Source: Nitrospirota bacterium (GTDB lineage: Bacteria > Nitrospirota > Nitrospiria > Nitrospirales > UBA8639). From it: 64,000 bases of DNA. The notes below the pieces were generated by a model, which saw only the letters and a list, made by a program, of their open reading frames with translations, was not told the origin of the DNA and made no database searches. Location: assembly GCA_027623995.1 (NCBI GenBank), contig JAQBUF010000003.1, positions 1-64,000 of the forward strand, written 5' to 3'. Each line of letters begins with the position of its first letter. Position 1 is the stretch's first letter. Made by a program: the position numbers and the translations under genes. Positions 40,076 through 49,621 of this stretch are shown here, in pieces.

Positions 40076-41869
40076 TTAGTGTTTCACGTATCGATTGGTG
40101 ATTGGCATGCGTCGGTCCTTCCCCAATGCACGCGGGGTAATCTTAATACCAATTGGCGATTGCCGCCGCTTATATTCACTTCTATCCACCATGGCGAGTA
40201 CTTGCCGAACCATCTGAGGTTTAATCCCTAACTGCACGATTTCCTCAAGAGAACGATCTTCTTCCACATAGGCTTCTAAAATCCGATCAAGGACCTCATA
40301 GGGCGGAAGAAAATCTTGGTCCATTTGATTATCTTTCAACTCTGCCGAAGGTGGACGTTCAATGATTCGCACAGGAATCAGGCCCTTGGCCTGAGTTTGG
40401 AAAGCCTGACGATTACGATATTTGGCCAACTCATACACCAGCATTTTGGGGACATCCTTAATCACCGCAAAACCACCAGCCATATCACCATAGAGGGTGG
40501 CATAGCCCACACTCATCTCACTTTTATTTCCCGTCGTCAGAACCAAATGCCCAAACTTATTCGACAAGGCCATTAAAATCGTTCCACGAATGCGGGCTTG
40601 TAAATTTTCTTCCGTAGCATCGTGTGGTCTGTTTTCGAAAGCGGTAGCCATGAGTGATAAATATTCTTTCCACATCCTGGCAATCGGGATCGTGAGCAAA
40701 GGACATTTCAGACTGCGCATCAATGCTCGGGAATCAGTTCGACTTGCTCGAGACGTAAACTTTGAGGGCATGAACACACCGGTGACGGCATCTGGGCCTA
40801 ACGCATCGGCGGCAATCACCGCCGTAAGCGCCGAATCAATGCCTCCGCTAATCCCAATCACGACCGTGGAGAAATGGTTCTTCCTGACATAATCTCGTAC
40901 CCCTACGACCAGAGCCCGATAGACTTCTTCGACCGAGGTGAGTTTCACAAAAGGCTTTTGCATAATGGCCTTTTTTTTCGGTTCCTCAACACTCATATTG
41001 GCCACAACTTGTTTAATGGGATAAGAAACGGACACCTGGCCTTTCAACGTTTTCCCTGCAACGATTCGGGAAGGAAGTTGGGCATCAAATTGAAGATCTG
41101 CCAGGACAAGATCTTCTTCAAAGGATTTTCCCCGAGCCATGACCTGGCCTTGAGCATCGACAAGCAGACTATGGCCATCAAAGACCATTTCATCTTGCCC
41201 ACCCACCATATTGGTATAGCTCAGAATCACGCCATTTTCCCTGGCTCGTTGCGTCAGCATCCGTTCACGAATCACATGTTTCCCTTTGTGAAAGGGCGAG
41301 GCATTAATATTAATGATTAATTCGGCTTGCCCCTGGCTGACTTGGTCTCGGGTTGGCCCATCCGCAGACCAAATATCCTCACAAATATTGACGCCCACTC
41401 TAAGCCCATTGATGACACAAACCAATGCATGTCGACCTGGATGAAAATATCGACTCTCATCAAAAACGCCATAGTTCGGCAACAACGATTTATGGCAGGT
41501 GGCCACAACCTGACAGTTTTGAATCACCACAGCCGCATTGAAAATTTGTGGTGGGCCTGAGGGCACCCCCAACAACGTGGGGTTATTCACCCTCCGCCCT
41601 TTACCTTCTTCAAGACATCCAACCACCACCGTCAGATCTCGGCATTGTTTCATGAAATGGTCCAACGCCAATCGTGCATCGAGACGAAAACTTTTGCGGA
41701 GAACAAGATCTTCTGGAGGATAACCGGTAATCACTAATTCCGGGAAGACGACAATATCCGCTTGCGCGCGACGGGCTTCCTTCAGCCACTTGGTCATCGC
41801 GCGGACATTCCCACGTAAATCCCCAACGGTGGGATTCATCTGAACCATAGCAATTCGATAAGTTTTCAT
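40076..41869 (-). CDS. nadE: Glutamine-dependent NAD+ synthetase
   Basis: MKTYRIAMVQMNPTVGDLRGN nitrilase domain, IGISGGIDSALTAVIAADALG; ORF 40076-41932, start taken at 41869. Confidence 0.94.
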   Translation of the reverse strand: MKTYRIAMVQMNPTVGDLRGNVRAMTKWLKEARRAQADIVVFPELVITGYPPEDLVLRKSFRLDARLALDHFMKQCRDLTVVVGCLEEGKGRRVNNPTLLGVPSGPPQIFNAAVVIQNCQVVATCHKSLLPNYGVFDESRYFHPGRHALVCVINGLRVGVNICEDIWSADGPTRDQVSQGQAELIININASPFHKGKHVIRERMLTQRARENGVILSYTNMVGGQDEMVFDGHSLLVDAQGQVMARGKSFEEDLVLADLQFDAQLPSRIVAGKTLKGQVSVSYPIKQVVANMSVEEPKKKAIMQKPFVKLTSVEEVYRALVVGVRDYVRKNHFSTVVIGISGGIDSALTAVIAADALGPDAVTGVFMPSKFTSRASRTDSRALMRSLKCPLLTIPIARMWKEYLSLMATAFENRPHDATEENLQARIRGTILMALSNKFGHLVLTTGNKSEMSVGYATLYGDMAGGFAVIKDVPKMLVYELAKYRNRQAFQTQAKGLIPVRIIERPPSAELKDNQMDQDFLPPYEVLDRILEAYVEEDRSLEEIVQLGIKPQMVRQVLAMVDRSEYKRRQSPIGIKITPRALGKDRRMPITNRYVKH

Positions 41870-42022
41870 AGCAAAAAAAAACGCCCTCATCCCTATTAAG
41901 GAATGTAGGACGCCTTTGTCCAGAAACGCCATTTTGTCATGAGGACGTTCTTTTATCCTCGACCGTCACACCCGCTTGTAACAAGTCGGCGTAACACTGT
42001 CAAGCAACATGCATGGCCAAGA

Positions 42023-43369
42023 TTAACGCTCAATCCGTCCTTCCAATTCCCCAGCTAGGATGATGGCTTCAGCTATCTCTCTCATGGATTTCCTCATATT
42101 CATACTTTGCCGTTGAATTAATCGGAAGGCCTCACTCTCAGTCATTTTTCTCGATTGCATGAGATAGCCTTTGGCTCGTTCAACAACCTTTCGAACGGTC
42201 AAGGCTTCCTGCATTTCAAATGATTTCTCAACAAGCCGCGTATGCTCGATGGCGACTGCCGCCTGATTGGCAATGGCCTGGATAATCTTAATCTCTTCAG
42301 CCTCAAAAACATGGACCGTTGAGGTATACACATTGATGACCCCAATGACCTTATTTTTATTCATCATGGGCACAGAGAGCAACGAACGCAATCCCTCTTT
42401 CTTGGCCAAATCACGATAAAAAAATTCGTTCTCTTTTGTCACATCTGAGACATAAATCGGCTGCTGCTCCTTGACCACACGACCACTGATACTCTGCCCC
42501 AACTTCAGCGAAGGTTTTCTCCGGTATGCCGCACTGAGGCTTTGCGTGGCCGCAATGCGAAGTTCACCCGTTTGCTCATCCACTAACATGAGCGAACAAA
42601 TTTTTGAATTCATCATTTCCGCGGTCATGGTCACAATTAAATCTAACACATCATCGATGAGCCGATTGGAGGCCACGGTTTCCGACACTTGAGACAGGGT
42701 GTCCAATTGGAGCGCCTGACGCCGCATGTCTTCATACAACCGTGCGTTTTCAATGGCGCCACCCACTTGGTTGGCGATCGTCGACAGCAAAGCCAATTCG
42801 GCGTCTTGATACCGTTTGGTTCGCTTATGCTGAACATTAATGACACCCACCACATTGCCTTTAGTCACAATGGGCAGTGACACAAAGGATTGATACCGAT
42901 CTTCAGGCAAATTATGAAAAAACCGAAATCGTGGATCGTCACTGGCATTACGTGGGATGACCACTCGAACCTTTTCTTGTGCCACCCATCCTGTGATGCC
43001 TTCCCCAAGCCCGAGAGATGTCCGCCCAATCAGTTTATGATGCGGATTCTTTGAGGCCCTCAACACCAGTTCATCTCGATTAGTCGACACCAGGTACAAC
43101 AAACACGAATCGGCTTTGGTGACTTCCACGACGACTTCGACGATATGCTTGAGCACAGAGGCTAAGTCCAGCGTACTACTAATAGACTCGCTAATCCGAT
43201 AGAGGACTTCGATCTCACGCGTGCGTTCTCGAAGGACGACTTTGACATCTTTGGCTGGTTTACGTGGTTTGGGTTTGGCCTTGACCACAGTCATAAAATC
43301 CTGATCCCCCTCACGAACACGATTGTTGTTGTAGCTCCATGACTCAATATCACGTTCGATTCTTTCCAA
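42023..43369 (-). CDS. GAF-GAF-ANTAR domain protein, putative RNA-binding antiterminator
   Basis: Two GAF modules plus C-terminal RKVVERAKGYLMQSRKMTESEAFRLIQRQSMNMRKSMREIAEAII. Confidence 0.9.
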   Translation of the reverse strand: MERIERDIESWSYNNNRVREGDQDFMTVVKAKPKPRKPAKDVKVVLRERTREIEVLYRISESISSTLDLASVLKHIVEVVVEVTKADSCLLYLVSTNRDELVLRASKNPHHKLIGRTSLGLGEGITGWVAQEKVRVVIPRNASDDPRFRFFHNLPEDRYQSFVSLPIVTKGNVVGVINVQHKRTKRYQDAELALLSTIANQVGGAIENARLYEDMRRQALQLDTLSQVSETVASNRLIDDVLDLIVTMTAEMMNSKICSLMLVDEQTGELRIAATQSLSAAYRRKPSLKLGQSISGRVVKEQQPIYVSDVTKENEFFYRDLAKKEGLRSLLSVPMMNKNKVIGVINVYTSTVHVFEAEEIKIIQAIANQAAVAIEHTRLVEKSFEMQEALTVRKVVERAKGYLMQSRKMTESEAFRLIQRQSMNMRKSMREIAEAIILAGELEGRIER

Positions 43370-44465
43370 GTTGATTGAACCAGGACTTCACAGCCTTCTG
43401 ATCTAAAGGATCAACTGTCACTTTGCCAATGGCTTTCGGAAGCACACAATACACCAGTCCCTGCGCGACCTTTTTATCATGAAGCATTGCGGCCCATAAA
43501 TCTCGAAACGTCACTGTCGGCAATTCCGTTGGAAGACCTGCTCGTTTCACTAAATCACGTTGCCTTGTCACAACCTGCTTGGAACACAACCCGAGGGTCT
43601 GCGAAAGATCTGCTTCCCAGACCATTCCTATTCCGACGGCCTCTCCATGAATATACTTCTTATATTTTCCTAACGATTCTAAGGCATGGCCGATGGTATG
43701 GCCATAATTCAAAATTCGTCGCAAGCCTGACTCTCGCTCGTCTTTGGCGACCACCGAGGCTTTGATTTCGCAACATCGCTTCACCACATGGTGCAAGGCT
43801 GATTGTTCCATGCCCACGATATCGTCCATGCGGTTTTCAAGGAAGGTAAAAAAATTTCGATCGGCGATCATGCCATATTTAATGACTTCAGCGAGGCCGG
43901 CAATCCATTCGCGTGTGGGTAATGTTCCCAGGGTCTGAGTATCGAGCAAGACCAATGATGGTTGATAAAACGCGCCAATCATATTTTTTCCCAAGGGATG
44001 ATTGACCCCAGTTTTTCCACCGACGCTTGAGTCAACTTGCGCCACTAATGTCGTCGCCACTTGGACAAAGGGAATACCCCGAAGATAGACCGATGCCACA
44101 AACCCTGTTAAATCCCCAATCACGCCACCGCCCAAAGCCACGAGGACGGACTGCCGTTCAAACCGTTGTTCCATCAACTGATCGAGAATATGAGCGACCC
44201 AACGAAGAGTCTTGGTGCGTTCCCCATCGGGAATAGAGATCATATGGCTTTGAAATCCCGCACGCTTTAAAGATTGTTCGACGGTTCGACCGTAGAGCCC
44301 TTCCAATACCGGATTGGTGATAATTCCAACTTTCCCCGAGAAACCAAGATCCTTGAGGTATTGGCCTAATTGCGTGAGACCGCCAGGATGAATGGCTATG
44401 TCATAGCTTCGCTTCCCGAGTCCGACTCGAACGAGTCCAGTTTTTTTGGTCTTGATTTGAGGCAT
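43350..44465 (-). CDS. aroB: 3-dehydroquinate synthase
   Basis: LVALGGGVIGDLTGFVASVYLRGIPFVQVATTLVAQVDSSVGGKTGVNHPLGKNMIGAFYQP. Confidence 0.95.
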   Translation of the reverse strand: MPQIKTKKTGLVRVGLGKRSYDIAIHPGGLTQLGQYLKDLGFSGKVGIITNPVLEGLYGRTVEQSLKRAGFQSHMISIPDGERTKTLRWVAHILDQLMEQRFERQSVLVALGGGVIGDLTGFVASVYLRGIPFVQVATTLVAQVDSSVGGKTGVNHPLGKNMIGAFYQPSLVLLDTQTLGTLPTREWIAGLAEVIKYGMIADRNFFTFLENRMDDIVGMEQSALHHVVKRCCEIKASVVAKDERESGLRRILNYGHTIGHALESLGKYKKYIHGEAVGIGMVWEADLSQTLGLCSKQVVTRQRDLVKRAGLPTELPTVTFRDLWAAMLHDKKVAQGLVYCVLPKAIGKVTVDPLDQKAVKSWFNQLGKNRT

Positions 44466-44568
44466 TGAGTGGATACGCTTTCACTATTCCCTTACCAGGC
44501 TTTTGGCAAAAAACACCTGCCAGAGGCAATTAGAATAGCACAAAGTATTCAAACGAGCATTGACTCGC

Positions 44569-45729
44569 TTAAAATGATTTTACATAGGCTTGGTAGGCAT
44601 CAAAATTTCTCTTCATCTCATCAAGAGTATCCCCACCAAATTTTTCCATCATGGCATTCGCCATTTCATAGGCAATCACGGCTTCGCCAACGACACCAGC
44701 CGCCGGCACCGTGCAAATGTCGGAACGTTCGACCGTGGCTTCAAAGGGTTGCTTCGTCTGAATGTCGACACTGTTTTTTGGTCGGTACAATGTGGCAATC
44801 GGCTTCATAGCAACGCGAATGACAATGGGTTGACCATTGGTGATCCCCCCTTCTAACCCACCAGCATTATTCGTCTTTCGCATGAACCCGGTGCCAGATT
44901 CATCTGGATAGATATCGTCATGAACTTCGGAACCAAATCGGCGGGCCGATTCAAACCCCATGCCGATTTCAACGCCCTTCATCGCTTGAATGCTCATGGC
45001 CGCCATAGCCAGACGAGCGCTCAACCGCCGGTCCCACTGGGTATAACTTCCCAACCCAATGGGAGGATTCGTCACCACGACTTCAAACACGCCACCAAGG
45101 CTATCGCCTTTATGTTTGGCTGAACGAATTTCTTCGATCATCTTTTCTCCAGCCTCTTGATCCCAACAACGCACTTGTGATTCTTCGGCCTTGGCATAGG
45201 CCTCTAATGGATCATCAGGCGATGGAGCCACCACCGAACCAATCTCCATGGTATAACTCACCACTTTCATGCCAAATTGGCCCAGTAGCGCTTTCCCTAC
45301 CGCACCCACGGCCACACGAATAGCCGTCTCACGAGCGCTGGCTTTTTCAAGGACATTTCGAATATCACGATGGCCATATTTGATCGCACCAACAAGATCG
45401 GCATGGCCGGGACGGGGACGAGTCACCACTCGCTCTGTCGAGGGAGGACCGGGCTCGACCGCCATGATGTCTTTCCAATTTTCCCAATCTTTGTTACGGA
45501 TGAGAAGGCCAAGAGGATTGCCCAAAGTCATCCCTTTACGCACCCCGCAGGTAAACTCGATTTGGTCTTTTTCAATCCTCATTCGTCCTCCACGACCATA
45601 CCCACCTTGCCGCCGTGCCAGATCGTTATTGACCTCTTCTGCAGTAACGGGCAACCCCGCTGGAACACCTTCAAGCACTGCCATGAGACATTGCCCATGA
45701 GACTCACCTGCGTTTAAATAGCGCAACAT
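44569..45729 (-). CDS. aroC: Chorismate synthase
   Basis: MLRYLNAGESHGQCLMAVLEGVPAGLP; RPGHADLVGAIKYGHRDIRNVLEKASARETA. Confidence 0.95.
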   Translation of the reverse strand: MLRYLNAGESHGQCLMAVLEGVPAGLPVTAEEVNNDLARRQGGYGRGGRMRIEKDQIEFTCGVRKGMTLGNPLGLLIRNKDWENWKDIMAVEPGPPSTERVVTRPRPGHADLVGAIKYGHRDIRNVLEKASARETAIRVAVGAVGKALLGQFGMKVVSYTMEIGSVVAPSPDDPLEAYAKAEESQVRCWDQEAGEKMIEEIRSAKHKGDSLGGVFEVVVTNPPIGLGSYTQWDRRLSARLAMAAMSIQAMKGVEIGMGFESARRFGSEVHDDIYPDESGTGFMRKTNNAGGLEGGITNGQPIVIRVAMKPIATLYRPKNSVDIQTKQPFEATVERSDICTVPAAGVVGEAVIAYEMANAMMEKFGGDTLDEMKRNFDAYQAYVKSF

Positions 45730-45877
45730 ATGTACACCTTATGTAAGAAATACCAAACACTCAGACTCTTTGATCAAAGACTTATAAAACCATAATAACG
45801 TGATCGACAAAGAAATTACACAACAGCCATGTGTATTCGCGGATTCATTCCCCTTATTGCCAAAATCATTTCCACCA

Positions 45878-46311
45878 TCATTCCTGGGCCTTCAACTTTA
45901 AGGACAGGCGCAAGGTGAGTTGGTCTCCGGTGGCCTTGATCGCGTATTGCACGCCCCTATCAAGTGAATAGTTGAGATCAAACACCAACCGTAATTTCTG
46001 GGGATGTTGACCAATTCGAATACGTTTCAATAACACATGATCAATGGGCAACTCTTGAAATCGAATGGCCGGGATCACATTTGGAAGATCGAGACTTAGA
46101 CGCTGCACACCCACAGGACTGAGTCGGTACGTCAGAGGGCCATCACCCTGAATAACAATGGTAATGTCATCGACTCCCCGCTGAACTGCGATTTTCTTAA
46201 CAACACGTTTCAAAGGCCCTCATTGGGCTGACGGGTTCGCTCGAATACACAGAGCGCTGTAAAAAGGATGGACGCAAATAATTCCAGAGATCCATGTCCC
46301 CTATAAGCCAT
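45878..46311 (-). pseudogene. AMIN-domain protein; signal-peptide ORF (46210-46311) and AMIN ORF (45878-46213) in different frames
   Basis: PilP TGA directly followed by ATG: MAYRGHGSLELFASILFTALCVFERTRQPNEGL*; one extra nucleotide would continue into LKRVVKKIAVQRGVDDITIVIQGDGPLTYRL. Confidence 0.6.
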
Positions 46312-46812
46312 TCAGGGAGAAAGAAATAACGTCGTTTCCAATATACGCGAGTCGACGTTGTCTTCCAAGGGCTGAGCGACGACGACTGAATCATTCGTGA
46401 TGTCTGTGACGGATAGCGAAAGACCTTCAAGTAAACTCCCTGGCCCTACGACAACACGTTCCCCATTAGGCAATTTCAAAATGGCCTGATATCCACGTTT
46501 GCCTGAAATAATGCCGAGGACACGTACCCCCTCTTCGGCATGAACCGACTCTGGCAAACCAGTAACGGTAGGCTCTTCAGGAGTATGAGAAATTGACGAC
46601 GGGAGAAAAGGATCTCGACGATTTTCAACGTTATAGGTGTATGGTTGATCAACCTTTTTCACAGAAAACTTTTCGCCTTTTTCTGAAAGAAAAATAGCGT
46701 CAGTTCCGAATGCTGGAAATACGAAGTGGCTACTCAGACCACCCCCCATGGCAATCAACGCAAAGCCGGTTATCCACACACCTTTTGGCACCCATGAATG
46801 ACTGGCGGACAT
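46312..46812 (-). CDS. pilP: Type IV pilus assembly protein PilP-like
   Basis: YNVENRRDPFLPS...RVLGIISGKRGYQAILKLPNGERVVVGPGSLLEG; gene order. Confidence 0.85.
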   Translation of the reverse strand: MSASHSWVPKGVWITGFALIAMGGGLSSHFVFPAFGTDAIFLSEKGEKFSVKKVDQPYTYNVENRRDPFLPSSISHTPEEPTVTGLPESVHAEEGVRVLGIISGKRGYQAILKLPNGERVVVGPGSLLEGLSLSVTDITNDSVVVAQPLEDNVDSRILETTLFLSP

Positions 46813-46820
46813 ATCGGCCC

Positions 46821-47456
46821 TTACCCTTTGCCTTCTAACGATGAAGGACTGGTGGACTCTTTGTGATGATTGGCAAGTGTTGGAGTTTTCGCTTCATACC
46901 CCACAAAGTCAATTGTGGTTCGCACGGTAGAATGTTTATCGTCTGAATCGACACGATCCATCGTAAGGGCCAACACCCCCATCATCTTAGAGAGATATTG
47001 GGTGCGATCAAGAAATTGAGCCACATGATGATACCCACCCTCAATATGAAGTTGAAGGTGACGGACGACTCGAGGCTCCCCATCACCACTCTCCTGCTGA
47101 TCCGGTTTCCATAATGTCAAAAGGATCCCAGCCTCATCTGCGATATGTGACATATCCGAAAGGACCTGGCTCATGGGCACGTCTAACCCAAGCCTGGCTG
47201 TTTGCCTGGAGACCAGGGACTCCCATTGAGATAATTCCTCTTTCGTTTTCCCAATCTGTCCATCTGATCGAGCATAGAGATGTAACTTTTCCTCAAGATC
47301 ATGAATTTCCATTTTCGCACCATCAACCTGAACCAAAAGAGGTTCAGCAACCACCCAATAAAACCCTCCCCCGCAGAGCACCATAAACAGCCCAAAGAGA
47401 GAGGCCTTCTGGACCATGGGGGTGACATCAAACCACTCAAGAAGGCGAGACAGCAT
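46821..47456 (-). CDS. pilO: Type IV pilus assembly protein PilO-like
   Basis: N-terminal TM, coiled coil, LHIEGGYHHVAQFLDRTQYLSKMMGV. Confidence 0.85.
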   Translation of the reverse strand: MLSRLLEWFDVTPMVQKASLFGLFMVLCGGGFYWVVAEPLLVQVDGAKMEIHDLEEKLHLYARSDGQIGKTKEELSQWESLVSRQTARLGLDVPMSQVLSDMSHIADEAGILLTLWKPDQQESGDGEPRVVRHLQLHIEGGYHHVAQFLDRTQYLSKMMGVLALTMDRVDSDDKHSTVRTTIDFVGYEAKTPTLANHHKESTSPSSLEGKG

Positions 47457-48009
47457 GTAACTCCGACATTAAAAGAAGATTCATGGTGAATGGATAGAGA
47501 GAGGATTCTCTGGTCTTCTTACCCGTTTCAAGAACTGCCACGGATTGAAAGAGTTCCTGACCCTTAAGGTTTCGAGAAAATTGCACGATTTGATTTCTTG
47601 TTTGGGCAAACCCCACAAGCGTGACCTGCTCGCGTTTCATTTCAAGTTTTGCCAACCAAATGTTCAAAGGATCCAGACTGCGACTTACCGCATCAAGTAG
47701 TTGAAGGGGTTGTCGCTGTTGAGCGGCCAAAGCTATCACCTGTTGACTCCTATTCACCAAGTCTGCAGTTTGCCGATTCATTATTTCAAATTGCTCATGT
47801 CGCCGTTTCAACTCGACAAGCTGTGCAGCTTTCAAATTCTTTTGGCTATGAAGTTGTGCAAGAGTCCGTTCAAAGTCTACCCAGACAAACCCACAAACGA
47901 GCACCAGCCCCAAGAACAGACACAACACCACGACCGCTTCGCTCTTACACCGCTGACGCAGGCCTCGCTCTTTGTCTAGGGAACTGCGGAGTAGATTAAT
48001 CTCAATCAT
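47437..48009 (-). CDS. pilN: Type IV pilus assembly protein PilN-like
   Basis: MIEINLLRSSLDKERG, one TM, coiled coil. Confidence 0.87.
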   Translation of the reverse strand: MIEINLLRSSLDKERGLRQRCKSEAVVVLCLFLGLVLVCGFVWVDFERTLAQLHSQKNLKAAQLVELKRRHEQFEIMNRQTADLVNRSQQVIALAAQQRQPLQLLDAVSRSLDPLNIWLAKLEMKREQVTLVGFAQTRNQIVQFSRNLKGQELFQSVAVLETGKKTRESSLYPFTMNLLLMSELHAVSPS

Positions 48010-48017
48010 CTAGGACC

Positions 48018-49106
48018 TTATCCATGAAATGCTCGGAGGGCTAATCCCTCGGCTATATGGGTCAAGGGAGACAAAGGTTGAGATCCTATCTTTACTTCGT
48101 GTGACTTCACAGGCGAGGTCAGGCCTAAACGACAAACTGGAATCGAGAAACTTTGGCGAAGCTCCTCCTGTAGTCCACAACGTTCGGCAAGAGGACCGGC
48201 CAGAAAAACTTTTTCAACTTCCAGGTCCGGCAACATTTCTTTTGCACCTTCGATAGTTCGCTTGAGTTCACTGAGGATTTCAAGCCACAACATTTTTTCA
48301 GATGGTGATGGGTCGTGATCAATGGTCGCTTGCTCGCCATTTCTCCACGCACCTTGGGCAAGACTATTCAAAACTGTCCTTGCCTCATTGTGAATGGAGA
48401 CAGAATAGAAATTCACATCACGAACAAGCAACGGCTCGCCTTGCACCATCACCGCAACATTCATCATGGACTCCCGGAGATTGGCAATAAGGTAGGTTGA
48501 ATGGTGTTGTACCACTTCATGCATTGAAGTCCAATTCAGAAACGCCAACGCCTCAACGTCACAAATCACTGGGTGCAATCCCACAGCTTCCAATACATCC
48601 CTTCGCTCATCCACCGCTTCGCGCTTAGCCGCGATTAAAAGAATATCCAAATCTTCAATAGTCTCACCAAGGAGGCTTGAGGAACATGGTGAAAAATCAA
48701 GATACACCTCTTCAGGATCATAGGGGATATATTGCGAAGTTTCCCACATCACATAATCGTCCAAATCATGTTGATGGCATCTTGGGACACTGATCCGCTT
48801 GACCATCACACTCGCCCCATTGACCCCCATCGCCACGGACGCACCTGAGAGATGATACTTTTCTACAAATAGGGTGAGGGCTGAAACCAGGGCTGCCTTA
48901 TTGTGAATTCGCCCATCTTGCACCATGTTCGTGTCGAGTTTTTCACACCCCCATTGATTCACATATTGCCGACCCTGTTTTTCCCTGAGATCAACAAAGG
49001 TCATAGCTTGTGAATCCAGGTCAAAGCCAATTGTTAGGGTTGGTTGTGACCATGGCCAGATTGTTCGTGGGTGTTGAAAAAAAGAGGCTAGCCAGGAGGT
49101 AGGCAT
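48018..49106 (-). CDS. pilM: Type IV pilus assembly protein PilM-like
   Basis: IGFDLDSQAMTFVDLREKQGRQYV; YDPEEVYLDFSP. Confidence 0.88.
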   Translation of the reverse strand: MPTSWLASFFQHPRTIWPWSQPTLTIGFDLDSQAMTFVDLREKQGRQYVNQWGCEKLDTNMVQDGRIHNKAALVSALTLFVEKYHLSGASVAMGVNGASVMVKRISVPRCHQHDLDDYVMWETSQYIPYDPEEVYLDFSPCSSSLLGETIEDLDILLIAAKREAVDERRDVLEAVGLHPVICDVEALAFLNWTSMHEVVQHHSTYLIANLRESMMNVAVMVQGEPLLVRDVNFYSVSIHNEARTVLNSLAQGAWRNGEQATIDHDPSPSEKMLWLEILSELKRTIEGAKEMLPDLEVEKVFLAGPLAERCGLQEELRQSFSIPVCRLGLTSPVKSHEVKIGSQPLSPLTHIAEGLALRAFHG

Positions 49107-49360
49107 GAGAGAAGGACACCCTTAAAATCAGTGAAAACCTTATCATTTTCCATGAGAAACCACGGAATGCTCCACAAAATTTTTACCTTCCAACACTACA
49201 CTGTTGGCCAATTTTCCGTCAAACCACGGGGCAAGTGACATTCGGATGTTTGCGAGGTTCAAAAATCGCCCGATACTAAACATCGATCATTTTTCCAAAG
49301 ACACACAAAACTCAAACTTCACTCCATAAGAAAGAAGCATGAGTCAATAATTCTCTGCAA

Positions 49361-49540
49361 GGGCCTGTTGAATAATGTACGCCAATAGCCAATCAAGGCT
49401 TCAGATGAGTCAAGCCTCATCAATGATGAGGGAATGTTCAAAAAAGTTCGACCAACAAGGCCGCAGCCATGTTGTCGCGCGGAGCCTACCTATAGTACGT
49501 GAGCGAGAACGCCGCTGGCGGTTTTTTTCAACATGGCCCT
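49361..49540. repeat. MITE-like repeat, copy 2
   Basis: GGGCCTGTTGAATAATG...GAGGGAATGTTCAAAAAAGTTCGACC...GAACGCCGCTGGCGGTTTTTTTCAACATGGCCCT. Confidence 0.75.
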
Positions 49541-49621
49541 GCAACGTAGATTAGGGGATGAGGGAGGAAGAACGACTCAGGAACTTAACAAAAGAAGAAA
49601 TACAGCGTTCGAAGTGACAAG

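Noticed and set aside
46205-46220. CTT TGA in the AMIN leader resembles the prfB +1 frameshift site
   Set aside because: A +1 shift leads to ETCC* and stops almost at once; the AMIN frame is -1, and no convincing slippery heptamer is present.
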